DNA of 64,000 nt from Tropicimonas sp033101155 (GTDB taxonomy: Bacteria > Pseudomonadota > Alphaproteobacteria > Rhodobacterales > Rhodobacteraceae). Positions 53,367 to 63,788 of this stretch are shown here, piece by piece. Each line of letters starts with the position of its first letter. Position 1 is the first letter of the stretch. Position numbers and translations under genes: made by a program. The notes beneath the pieces were generated by a model. It did not search any database and was not told the DNA's origin. It worked only from the letters and a program-made list of their open reading frames with translations. The stretch spans positions 1 through 64,000 of the forward strand of contig NZ_JAWMPX010000022.1 of NCBI RefSeq assembly GCF_033101155.1. The letters run 5' to 3'.

Positions 53367-54107
53367 ATGAAACCATTCCTGATCCTGCAACTGCGCCCGG
53401 AGCCCGAGGCGTCGGACAACGAGTTCGAGGCCTTTCTCGCCAAGGGTGGACTGGCGCCGGACGAGGTGCGTCGGATTCGGCTGGAGCGGGAGGAGATTCC
53501 GGAGGGGCTGGATCCGGCGGAGTTCGCCGGGGTGATCGTCGGCGGCGGTCCGGGCTGCGTGTCCGATCCAGACGCGGGCAAGCCGCCGGTCGAGAAGCAT
53601 ATCGAGGAGGAGATCCTCGGGCTGATGCCCGCGATCACCCAGCAGGACATCCCCTTCATGGGCTGCTGCTATGGCATCGGGATCCTCGCACATCACCTCG
53701 GCGGCGAGGTTTCCAAGGCGCGATATGGCGAACCCGTGGGGCCGGTGCCCTGCGACGTGACCGAGGCCGGGCGGGCCGACCCGTTGCTGGCCGGGTTGCC
53801 AGATCGGTTTGAAGCGCTGGTCGGACACAAGGAGGCGGTGCAGGCGCTGCCGCCGGGCTGCGTGCAATTGCTGGCCTCGGAGCCCTGTCCGTTCCAGATG
53901 ATCCGCTACGGGCGCAATGTCTACGCGACGCAGTTCCACCCGGAAGCCGATGGCGCGGTCTTCGCGCTGCGGATCGAAATCTACAAGGACAAGGGCTATT
54001 TCCCGCCGGAAGAGGCCGCGGCTCTCACCGAGGCTGTGATGGCCTCGAAGACAGATATCGCGCCGCGTATCTTGCGGAATTTCGTCAAACGGTATCGCGA
54101 CTTGTGA
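53367..54107 (+). CDS. Class I glutamine amidotransferase-like protein
   Basis: 246 aa. Nucleophile C101 in FMGCCYGIGIL, an oxyanion glycine region GVIVGGGPGCV, and a catalytic His/Glu pair in ATQFHPEADGAVF. The fold resembles the GATase domain of GMP synthase, but there is no synthetase domain. The acceptor partner is unknown. It is ~50 bp after the XRE gene and ~105 bp before folE2. Confidence 0.88.
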   Translation: MKPFLILQLRPEPEASDNEFEAFLAKGGLAPDEVRRIRLEREEIPEGLDPAEFAGVIVGGGPGCVSDPDAGKPPVEKHIEEEILGLMPAITQQDIPFMGCCYGIGILAHHLGGEVSKARYGEPVGPVPCDVTEAGRADPLLAGLPDRFEALVGHKEAVQALPPGCVQLLASEPCPFQMIRYGRNVYATQFHPEADGAVFALRIEIYKDKGYFPPEEAAALTEAVMASKTDIAPRILRNFVKRYRDL

Positions 54108-54216
54108 TCCAATGCACCAAGTCCCACGTAGTCTTATGCAAATGCATGCTGGACAAGGGGCGGCGTGACGGCGAGGTTGGGACCCGCCGGACGCGTTAGG
54201 TCCCGGTGAGGTTTTG

Positions 54217-55323
54217 ATGAACACCCATATGGCAGACTTCACGCAAGATCCCGACCGCCAGGACGCCGAACGGGCGCTGGAGATTCTGCGCGACTGGGCC
54301 GAGCGGGCGACGGCGGAGGAGATCACCGATCTCGATCCGGCGGTGGCGCGCCTGCTGCCGCAGGGCGGCGGAAATACCGGGCCGGTCCTGAGCCGTCGCT
54401 ATCCGGCAGAGTTTTCGGTGGATGACGCCTACAAGGCGACGCTGCCTGATCTTCAGAACGGGCCGGAAAGCCTGATCAAGGGCGCGAAACGGCAGATCGC
54501 ACATGTCGGCATCTCCAATTTCCGCCTGCCGATCCGGTTTCACCGGCGCGAAGGCGTGGATCTGGCGCTGGACACCTCCGTGGTCGGAACGGTCAGCCTC
54601 GATGCGGCTAAGAAGGGCATCAACATGTCGCGCATCATGCGCAGCTTCTATGCCTCGGCCGAGCGGACCTTCAGCTTCGAGGTGATCGAGGATGCGCTGG
54701 AGCGCTACAAGTGCGATCTCGACAGTTTCGACGCCCGGATCATGATGCGTTTCTCTTTCCCGATGCGTGTTGCCTCGCTGCGATCGGGGCTGCAGGGGTA
54801 TCAGTATTACGACATGGCGCTGGAAGTGGTCGATCACGGGGTGCATGGCGCGCTCAAGGTCATGCATCTGGACTATGTCTACTCCTCGACCTGCCCCTGT
54901 TCGCTGGAACTCTCCGAACATGCGCGCTCCTCTCGTGGGCAGCTTGCGACGCCGCATTCGCAGCGGTCCGTGGCGCGTCTGTCGCTCGTGGTGGAACCCG
55001 AGACGCAATGCCTGTGGTTCGAGGATCTGGTCGAGATGTGTCGGCGCGCGGTGCCGACGGAGACTCAGGTCATGGTCAAGCGCGAAGACGAGCAGGCCTT
55101 TGCCGAACTCAACGCTGCCAACCCGATCTTCGTCGAGGACGCCGCGCGGCTCTTTGCCGAGCAGCTGGAGATGGATCCGCGGGTCGGTGATTTCCGGGTG
55201 GTGGCGAGCCATCAGGAGAGCCTGCACAGCCATGATGCGGTTTCGGTGCTGGTCGAAGGCGAGACCTTTGCAGGGCAAAGCCTTGAGCCGCACCTCTTCG
55301 AGAGCATGTTTCACCGGGGGTGA
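54217..55323 (+). CDS. folE2: GTP cyclohydrolase FolE2 (type IB)
   Basis: Converts GTP to dihydroneopterin triphosphate for folate synthesis with little dependence on zinc. 368 aa from ATG of MNTHMADFTQD after a GTGAGG site. Family signatures: HVGISNFRLPIRF, STCPCSLELSEHARS, and SHQESLHSHDAVSVLVEG. In many bacteria FolE2 is Zur-repressed, but no clear Zur box was seen; an ATGCA-AA-TGCAT repeat lies upstream at 54136-54147. Confidence 0.95.
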   Translation: MNTHMADFTQDPDRQDAERALEILRDWAERATAEEITDLDPAVARLLPQGGGNTGPVLSRRYPAEFSVDDAYKATLPDLQNGPESLIKGAKRQIAHVGISNFRLPIRFHRREGVDLALDTSVVGTVSLDAAKKGINMSRIMRSFYASAERTFSFEVIEDALERYKCDLDSFDARIMMRFSFPMRVASLRSGLQGYQYYDMALEVVDHGVHGALKVMHLDYVYSSTCPCSLELSEHARSSRGQLATPHSQRSVARLSLVVEPETQCLWFEDLVEMCRRAVPTETQVMVKREDEQAFAELNAANPIFVEDAARLFAEQLEMDPRVGDFRVVASHQESLHSHDAVSVLVEGETFAGQSLEPHLFESMFHRG

Positions 55324-55398
55324 GGAAATCGGGCGCGCGCGCCACGCGTCACGCCCATCAAGGGGGCTGCGCCACATCGGCGGCGCAGCCGATCTCAA

Positions 55399-56838
55399 TC
55401 ACTCCGACGGAAAACCGCCGACAGCTTTCACTTCGAGGAAATCCTCCAGCCCGAATGCGCCGCCTTCGCGACCGTTGCCGGACTGCTTGATCCCGCCGAA
55501 GGGCGCAGTCTTGGCGCGGCTCTTGCCGTTGATCTCGACCATGCCGGCCTTGAGCGCGAAGGCCATACGGCGCTGGCGCGCTGGATCCTGCGTCTGGGCG
55601 TAGTTGGTCAGGCCATAGTCGGTGTCATTGGCGATGGCGACGGCTTCTTCCTCGGTCTCGAAGGGGATGATCGACAGCACCGGTCCGAAGATCTCCTCGC
55701 GCGCTATCGTCATGTCATTGGTCACGTCTGCGAAAACGGTCGGGCGGGCGAAATACCCCCGGTTCAGCCCGTCGGGACGACCAGGACCACCCGCGACAAG
55801 CCGCGCGCCTTCCGCGATGCCCTTCTCGATCAGGCCCTGGACCTTGTCCCACTGCATCTGGCTGACCAGCGGCCCGATATGGCGGCCATCCTCATGCGCC
55901 GAGGCAACGGCGGTCTTCTCGGCAGTCTCGCGCGCGGTCTCGACGACCTGGTCGTAGACCTCGCGCTGGACCAGCATCCGCGAGGGTGCGTTACAGGACT
56001 GGCCGGTGTTCTGCATCATGTGGCGCACGCCGCGCAGCACGGCTTTCTCATCCGCATCGGCGAAGATCAGGTTGGCGCCCTTGCCACCAAGTTCAAGGCT
56101 CACGCGCTTGAGCGATTCAGCCGCGGCCTTGGAGATCAGGATGCCGGCGCGGGTCGACCCGGTGAAGGAGACCATGTCGATGCCGGGATGGGCCGAAAGC
56201 TGGGAGCCGACGCCCACGCCGTCGCCATTGACCATGTTGTAGACACCCGCCGGCACACCGGCTTCGTCGAGGATCTCGGTCCAGAGCAACGAGGAGAGCG
56301 GCGCGATTTCGGAGGGCTTGAGCACCATGGTGCAGCCCGCAAGCAGCGCCGGGATAACCTTCAGCACCACCTGGTTCATCGGCCAGTTCCAGGGGGTGAT
56401 CATCGCCACCGTGCCGATGGGCTCCAGAATGATCCGGTCATTGGGGGAGGTGGCATTGAGCGGCCGGTCGAACTGGAAGTCCTTCATCGCCTCGAGGAAC
56501 CCCTCGATATGCCAGGACCCGGCGCCGACCTGGCTGTTGCGCGACATGGCGATCGGCGCGCCCATCTCCAGCGTCATTGCCTGCGCCATTTCCTCGGCCC
56601 GGCGTTTGTAGATCTCGAGGATCCTCTCCACCAGAGCCACGCGCTCGGCCGGGTCCGTCGCGGCCCAGGCCGGGAAAGCGGCATTGGCGGCGGCAACGGC
56701 GGCATCGGTGTCGGCCTGCCCCCCGAGAGAGATGATCGCAACCTCTTCCTCGGTGGAGGGATCGATGACGGGGAGGTCATTGCCAACGGCCGGATCAACC
56801 CAGGCGCCGTCGATGTAGAATTTGCGTTTCTCGATCAT
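55399..56838 (-). CDS. Aldehyde dehydrogenase family protein
   Basis: 479 aa NAD(P)+-dependent dehydrogenase from ATG of MIEKRKFYIDG. Signatures are PWNWPMNQ, VSFTGSTRAG, the general-base ELGGKGANLI and the catalytic cysteine NTGQSCNAPSRM. The substrate cannot be named. Upstream open sequence to 57132 is not part of the protein. It converges with folE2. Confidence 0.93.
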   Translation of the reverse strand: MIEKRKFYIDGAWVDPAVGNDLPVIDPSTEEEVAIISLGGQADTDAAVAAANAAFPAWAATDPAERVALVERILEIYKRRAEEMAQAMTLEMGAPIAMSRNSQVGAGSWHIEGFLEAMKDFQFDRPLNATSPNDRIILEPIGTVAMITPWNWPMNQVVLKVIPALLAGCTMVLKPSEIAPLSSLLWTEILDEAGVPAGVYNMVNGDGVGVGSQLSAHPGIDMVSFTGSTRAGILISKAAAESLKRVSLELGGKGANLIFADADEKAVLRGVRHMMQNTGQSCNAPSRMLVQREVYDQVVETARETAEKTAVASAHEDGRHIGPLVSQMQWDKVQGLIEKGIAEGARLVAGGPGRPDGLNRGYFARPTVFADVTNDMTIAREEIFGPVLSIIPFETEEEAVAIANDTDYGLTNYAQTQDPARQRRMAFALKAGMVEINGKSRAKTAPFGGIKQSGNGREGGAFGLEDFLEVKAVGGFPSE

Positions 56839-57504
56839 ATTGTATCTCTCACTCTTGTCTGGTGGCTCAAGAGCCTGATTTGTTTTGTCAAAACGGGGTG
56901 TGGCGTGGTGTGCCTGACCCCATTCGACATCGTCCGCGCCTGCACGCCGCTCCTGAACAGAACCTAATCGGTGGCGAGTTCGGCGATCCGGCGGTTCGAT
57001 CGCTATATCTGGATGCCGGGCCGGTATTACAACTCCGAACCCGATTGACGCGACCGCACCTGCTTTGGCGCTACGGTCATGCTGAAACAGACATCTGACT
57101 TTCACAGCCGCATTGCAAGCCTCGTTGCCCATGCGCTGAAACAGGCGGTCAACTGAAGCGCTAGGGAGCCGACCCGCCTTCGCCGTCTACAACCAAGAAA
57201 CCGGCAGAGCGACGCACATGATGCAGGACTGGTCCTCGCCGCCGGAAAGCACGGCACGTGGTGGGTTTGCCACGCGCATGTGGGCGGCCGTCAATGGCAG
57301 GCACGGATTGGCCATTGCGCTGCCATGATGCACGTTGAGACCCGCAAGAGGTGGCCAATCGGGGAGCGCGCCCGCGCCGTCCGCAGCCATATCGGGACGG
57401 TGTTGCGCAAGAAACTGCGGCGTTGAAAGAAGGGGTTGCACTCGTGACTTTAGAATATATCTAAACCGTGACTCGCGCATCTCACACTCACAAGGAGCCA
57501 GTTT
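56839..57504. other. Long intergenic region, mostly non-coding
   Basis: About 666 bp between the divergent aldehyde dehydrogenase and peroxiredoxin genes. Several short frames exist on both strands but none has a convincing ribosome site or recognisable product (a 67-codon minus frame at 57187-57390 is the longest). The right end carries the peroxiredoxin promoter and palindrome. The rest may contain promoters or decayed sequence. Confidence 0.5.
57436..57465 (+). promoter_or_regulatory. Peroxiredoxin promoter with Irr-box-like palindrome
   Basis: TTGCAC (57436-57441) and TATCTA 16 bp later form a plausible promoter. The perfect palindrome TTTAGA-ATATA-TCTAAA (57449-57465) covers its -10 and resembles the iron-control element bound by Irr in alphaproteobacteria. 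Confidence 0.6.
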
Positions 57505-58158
57505 ATGGGCCTTCGTATCAATGACATCGTCCCCGACTTGAAATTCGAAACCAGCCAGGGTGAAATCCAGTTCCACGACTGGATCGGCGACAGCTGGGCG
57601 ATCCTCTTTTCGCATCCGAAAGACTTTACCCCGGTCTGCACGACCGAGTTCGGCGCCGTCGCCCAGCTCGCCGAGGAATGGGAAAAGCGCAACACCAAGG
57701 TGATCGGTCTCTCCGTCGACGGTGTTGCGGAGCACAAGGAATGGATCGCCGATATCGAGAAATACGCCGAAGCCCCGGTGCCCTTCCCGATCATCGCCGA
57801 TGAGAGCCTCGAAGTCTCCAAAGCCTTCGACATGCTGCCCGCCGATGCCTACCTGCCCGATGGCCGCACCGCTGCGAACAGCGCCTCGGTCCGTTCGGTC
57901 TTCATTATCAGCCCGGACAAGAAGCTGCAGCTTTCCATGACCTACCCGATGTCGGTTGGCCGCAACTTCGCCGAGGTGTTGCGGGCGCTGGACGCGCTGC
58001 AGGCGACCTTCGGCGCGCCGATTGCCACCCCGGCCAACTGGACCATGGGTCAGGACGTGATCATCGCGCTTTCGCTTGACGACGACGCGGCCAAGGAGAA
58101 GTTCGGCGCGTTCGACGCTGTCCTGCCCTATCTGCGCAAGACCAAGTCGCCGGTCTGA
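57505..58158 (+). CDS. 1-Cys peroxiredoxin (Prx6 type)
   Basis: 217 aa. The peroxidatic cysteine is C45 in HPKDFTPVCTTEFGAV. No second cysteine occurs anywhere in the protein, so reduction must use an external thiol. The C-terminal arm of the Prx6 class is present (QDVIIALSLDDDAAKEKFG). It reduces peroxides in the cytoplasm. An AAGGAG ribosome site precedes the ATG. Likely iron- or oxidant-regulated by the upstream palindrome. A terminator follows. Confidence 0.95.
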   Translation: MGLRINDIVPDLKFETSQGEIQFHDWIGDSWAILFSHPKDFTPVCTTEFGAVAQLAEEWEKRNTKVIGLSVDGVAEHKEWIADIEKYAEAPVPFPIIADESLEVSKAFDMLPADAYLPDGRTAANSASVRSVFIISPDKKLQLSMTYPMSVGRNFAEVLRALDALQATFGAPIATPANWTMGQDVIIALSLDDDAAKEKFGAFDAVLPYLRKTKSPV

Positions 58159-58506
58159 TCCGTTCCCGCGAGATCTTGGCGAGCCCCGTCGAAAGGCGGG
58201 GCTCGTTTGTGTTTGGCGCGCGGCCATCGCCCCGGAAACCTCATCCGGGTCCGGGTGTGTGGACGTCCGCTCCGGCGTGTCGCGGGTCAACACGCAGCGG
58301 CTGTGCGGGAATGCACAATTGTCGATTTTATTGCCTTATTCGCACTCTGATCGAAATTTAAGCGTAGAAAAACACCGAAAGAGCCTTCAATTTTTCCAAA
58401 AGTGAGCATTTTAATCAATAATTTAAATGGCTTCTTGCGACAATTGGTTCGGGCGGGGTGAATATTTTCTATTTGCGTTTTCCTAAAAAAACGACATTAT
58501 TGCTGT
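58159..58506 (+). other. Intergenic region with an AT-rich upstream block
   Basis: After the peroxiredoxin terminator, about 300 bp contain no gene. The last ~170 bp (58335-58506) are markedly AT-rich against the GC-rich surroundings, with several A/T runs and a near-palindrome CATTTTAA...TTTAAATG near 58410-58430. This is likely the regulatory region of the GntR gene. Confidence 0.55.
58180..58207 (+). terminator. Terminator of the peroxiredoxin gene
   Basis: A hairpin of about nine base pairs (CGAGCCCCG and complement) followed by TTTGTGTTT, starting about 20 bp after the stop codon. Confidence 0.8.
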
Positions 58507-59202
58507 ATGGCAAAGGATACAGCTAAACTTTCGGGGGACATGGCGGGCCAGGAAGCCTCCGCGACCCAGAAAGCATATCTCGCTCTTCGGCGAATGATCG
58601 TCGTGGGTGAGTTGCAGCCGGGCGAGAAGCTCAAGATCGACCGCTTGCGTGCGCGTCTCAACACCGGCGCGTCGCCGATCCGCGAGGCGCTGAGCCTGCT
58701 CACCTCCGATCTTCTGGTGGAGCGGCTGGACCAGCGCGGGTTTCGCGCGGCGCCGACAAGCCACGAGAATTTCGTCGAGATCCTGACCCTGCGCTGCGAG
58801 CTCGAGGAGATGGCCCTGCGCCAGAGCATCGCCAATGCCGACGAGGCCTGGGAGGACGCGCTTGTCCTCGCGCATCACAAGATGGCCCGGGAAGGCAGGG
58901 GGGATCTCGAATCCTTCGAGGAGCGCCACAAGGCGTTTCACATGGCGCTGCTTGCGAATTGCAACTCGCCCATCCTGATGAAGTTCTGCAGCCAGCTCTA
59001 CGACCTGAACATCCGTTATCGATACCTGGCCGGAAATGCGCTGAACTATCAGAAGCGCGATGTCAGCACGGAGCATTCCGCCATTCTCGAGGCCGCGGTG
59101 GATCGCAATGCCGACCTGGCCGCGGAACGGCTGCTGAGCCACTACCACCAGACCGGCGCTTTCCTCAACGGGTTGTTCGCGACCAACGACTCCGAAGGCT
59201 GA
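58507..59202 (+). CDS. GntR family regulator (FadR/FCD type)
   Basis: 231 aa. Winged helix ~residues 20-85 (KLKIDRLRARLNTGASPIREALSLLTSDLLVERLDQRGFRAAP). The C-terminal FCD effector domain has the metal-binding-type pattern with RHKAFHMALLANCNSPILM and STEHSAILEAAVDRNADLAAERLLSHYHQTG. Ligands of such regulators are usually carboxylates. No target operon is adjacent. It converges with pnp. Confidence 0.9.
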   Translation: MAKDTAKLSGDMAGQEASATQKAYLALRRMIVVGELQPGEKLKIDRLRARLNTGASPIREALSLLTSDLLVERLDQRGFRAAPTSHENFVEILTLRCELEEMALRQSIANADEAWEDALVLAHHKMAREGRGDLESFEERHKAFHMALLANCNSPILMKFCSQLYDLNIRYRYLAGNALNYQKRDVSTEHSAILEAAVDRNADLAAERLLSHYHQTGAFLNGLFATNDSEG

Positions 59203-59245
59203 TCTCGGAGACAGTCGGGGCTCCCTTTCATACGCCTGAACGGAA

Positions 59246-59271
59246 AACGGCGGCGCAAGGGCGCCGCCGTT
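59246..59271. terminator. Hairpin between convergent gntR and pnp genes
   Basis: An 11-bp perfect stem (AACGGCGGCGC, AAGG loop) lies between the two gene ends. On the minus strand it is followed by TTCC, so it may serve both directions. Confidence 0.7.
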
Positions 59272-59294
59272 CCTGTCTTGAAAGGTCCGGACGC

Positions 59295-61427
<2,133 letters not shown>

Positions 61428-61841
61428 CTAGCGTATCCTGTCTGGGAGCGCTCCCGGGCGTATCCCGGGTCTCCCGTTTTGAATGGCGGCCCCATTGCCG
61501 CCGACCCCTCATCCTCTTGCACGCGCCCGGGGTCAGAAGGCGTCACGTCTCAGATGGGCGGGCCATACAGGGTTTTTCGCTGTTTGGAAAGAAAAGTTGT
61601 GCCTGCATTGAGCCGACGAGCATTCCGTCGAAAACCGATGGTTGCACCCAGATTGAAATGCGACGGGAGCCAGCCAGCGCTGGACCGGGCGGCGGCGCTG
61701 CCATCTCGGTTTCGCCTTGGGGCGGCGTCGATCAACGTGCAGCTCCAAGACTGGCATCGCCATCACGAACAGCTACGTGAGCGCCACTCACCGTTGCGCG
61801 ACACCGCCTGACGGCCTACCTCTGACGCGAAGGGACGGGCG
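61428..61841. other. Intergenic region with pnp leader, no gene seen
   Basis: About 414 bp between the divergent pnp and CPBP genes. A plus-strand frame of 57 codons (61638-61811) and a minus frame of 77 codons exist but lack support. The left part is the structured pnp leader. Confidence 0.5.
61444..61502 (-). promoter_or_regulatory. Structured pnp 5' leader hairpins
   Basis: A nested stem (GGGAG/CTCCC outside, CCCGGG/CCCGGG inside, 61444-61475) ends 17 nt before the pnp ATG, just above its AGGA ribosome site. A second stem GGCGGC/GCCGCC lies at 61485-61502. Such leaders are RNase III targets in E. coli pnp autoregulation. Confidence 0.6.
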
Positions 61842-62732
61842 ATGCGCTACAAGTCACACAAGTTCTACTATGCCTCGGCACGCGGGACGGCCGAGCTCTG
61901 GCGGACTGCGGCCGGCGCTGTGCTGATCTTCATCGCCGGCATGGCGCTCTACCAACTTACCTTCGCGCTGGTCTCCAACCTGATCGGGCCGGAGGCAACC
62001 CAGGCGCTGGTCGACAACACGACCCTCGCCAAGGCGAGCCCCTTTGCCACGCTCTATATCCTGTGCGCTTTCGGCTTCTTTGCCATAGGGCTTGCGATGG
62101 TGACCCAATCGCTGCACAACCGCAGCCCGGCCACGCTCTTCGGACCCGCCGCCGCCGTCGTCTCCGACGCGCTGAGGGTGACCCTTGTCGTTGGCGCGCT
62201 CTTCGTTCTGCTCGCGCTGATCCTGCCGCGCGATGTCGAGATGATCCGCAATGCCGAGCTGACCCGCCGCGCCTGGATTGCGTTGCTTCCGGTCTCGCTG
62301 GCGGCGATCCTGTTGCAGGCGGGGACGGAAGAGCTGATCTTTCGCGGCTACCTGCAGCAGCAGCTCGCCGCGCGTTTCCCGCGCTTGCCGCTCTGGATGA
62401 TCCTGCCCTCGGTGCTGTTCGGCCTCGCACATCTCTCGCCTGCCGCCGCCGGGGCCAATGCGCCCTGGTTCGCGCTCTGGGCCACGGCCTTCGCGTTCGC
62501 CGCAGCCGACCTGACGGCGCGAACGGCCTCCATCGGGGCCGCGCTTGGCTTTCACATCGCCAACAATATCGCCGCCATCCTCTTCATCTCCCTTGAAGGG
62601 GCAGGGTCCGGGCTTGCGCTTTATCATCTGCCGCTCGGGATGGACGACCCGCGCATCGCCGGCATGATGTTGCCCGAATTTGCCATGCTCTTCGTCGGCT
62701 GGCTGGCGGCGCGGCTGGCGCTGAAGGTGTGA
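61842..62732 (+). CDS. CPBP family intramembrane metalloprotease (copy 1)
   Basis: 296 aa with about eight helices. Catalytic motifs are EELIFRG (E163, E164 and R168), the FGLAH motif with H197, and GFHIANN with H238. The ATG is preceded by AAGGGACGGGCG. CPBP (CaaX protease/bacteriocin-processing) proteins cleave within or near membranes; the substrate here is unknown. It forms a tandem pair with the next gene. Confidence 0.92.
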   Translation: MRYKSHKFYYASARGTAELWRTAAGAVLIFIAGMALYQLTFALVSNLIGPEATQALVDNTTLAKASPFATLYILCAFGFFAIGLAMVTQSLHNRSPATLFGPAAAVVSDALRVTLVVGALFVLLALILPRDVEMIRNAELTRRAWIALLPVSLAAILLQAGTEELIFRGYLQQQLAARFPRLPLWMILPSVLFGLAHLSPAAAGANAPWFALWATAFAFAAADLTARTASIGAALGFHIANNIAAILFISLEGAGSGLALYHLPLGMDDPRIAGMMLPEFAMLFVGWLAARLALKV

Positions 62733-62795
62733 GCCGCATGATTGCGCCCGCGCGCGGCGCGGTCTACCTATCGTTGATTGCAGTGAGGAATTTCC

Positions 62796-63716
62796 ATGCG
62801 CACAGGTGAATTCGAAGCGTCGCTTGAAGACGCCAAACTCTATCCGCAGCTCTGGCGTCTCGTTCTGGGGATGGCGCTTATCGTCTTCATCCTCGTTTCC
62901 GGCGGAGCGATGCTGGTCGGCGCGGTCGTCGCCGTCGCGCACCAGATCGATTCGATGAACGCCGTGCATACCGGTGCCGCGCTGGCCCGTCTCCAGGCCA
63001 CGGCACAGGGCTATGGCGGCATCGATACGCCCTTTGCCGTCTTCCTGCTGCTGGTGACGTTCATCGCCCTTTTCATCGGCACGCTTCTCGCCGCTGCCGC
63101 GTTCCATTTCCGGGGGCCCGGCTCGCTGTTCGGCGCATGGCCGGACTGGCTCGAAGGTTTCGGAATATCGCTCGCGGTACTGGTGCCGATCTACCTGCTG
63201 CTTTTCGGGGCTGGCTTCCTCTTCGATACGCCGGAGCCCAATCTCACGCCGGCGCGCTGGCTGGCGGTCCTGCCGGTCGCCCTGCCGCTGATCTTCATCC
63301 AGACCTCATCGGAAGAGCTGCTCTTCCGGGGCTATCTTCAGCAACAGCTCGCCGCCCGCTTCCGGGCGCGCTGGATCTGGATGGTTCTGCCCTCCATCGC
63401 CTTTGCCGCGCTCCACTACACGCCGAGTGCGGGCGCCATGCTGCCCTGGATGCTGCTCTCGGCGCTGATTTTCGGCCTCATCGCCGCCGACATCACCGAG
63501 CAGACCGGCAATCTCGGTGCCGCGATGGGCATTCATTTCGGCAATAATGTCTTCGGCATGCTCGGCATCGCCGTCGACGACACGATCACGGGGCTCGCGC
63601 TCTACGTCACCCCCGCCCCCGACTTTGCCGCCAGCGCACAATCTGTCGGAATGGGGCTGTCCATCTGCGTGGTGATTCTGGTCTGGTGGCTGACGCGGCG
63701 ATTGCTGACCCGCTGA
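62796..63716 (+). CDS. CPBP family intramembrane metalloprotease (copy 2)
   Basis: 306 aa, about eight helices. Motifs mirror copy 1: EELLFRGYLQQQLAARF (E173, E174 and R178), ALH (H207), and MGIHFGNN (H247). The EELxFRGYLQQQLAARF block is identical except one residue, while the N-terminal half differs. A soluble N-terminal stretch (about 20 residues) precedes helix 1. Its gene ends shortly before accD. Confidence 0.92.
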   Translation: MRTGEFEASLEDAKLYPQLWRLVLGMALIVFILVSGGAMLVGAVVAVAHQIDSMNAVHTGAALARLQATAQGYGGIDTPFAVFLLLVTFIALFIGTLLAAAAFHFRGPGSLFGAWPDWLEGFGISLAVLVPIYLLLFGAGFLFDTPEPNLTPARWLAVLPVALPLIFIQTSSEELLFRGYLQQQLAARFRARWIWMVLPSIAFAALHYTPSAGAMLPWMLLSALIFGLIAADITEQTGNLGAAMGIHFGNNVFGMLGIAVDDTITGLALYVTPAPDFAASAQSVGMGLSICVVILVWWLTRRLLTR

Positions 63717-63788
63717 GCTGTCTTCAGCATTTGCAATTGCCCAGCGAGAGGCATATCTGGAACGCGCAACAGGCGCTGAAGGACCCCG

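Noticed and set aside
54136..54147. Possible Zur box before folE2
   Set aside because: ATGCA-AA-TGCAT is symmetric but does not match the usual Zur consensus, so no regulator is named.
52338..54326. Long upstream extension of the DUF2061 frame
   Set aside because: Only the last 69 codons carry a family signature and a ribosome site; the rest lies opposite the XRE and amidotransferase genes.
57187..57390. 67-codon minus-strand frame in the long intergenic region
   Set aside because: No ribosome site and no family; kept only as a note in the region entry.
61638..61811. 57-codon plus-strand frame upstream of the CPBP genes
   Set aside because: No ribosome site; composition compatible with chance in GC-rich DNA.
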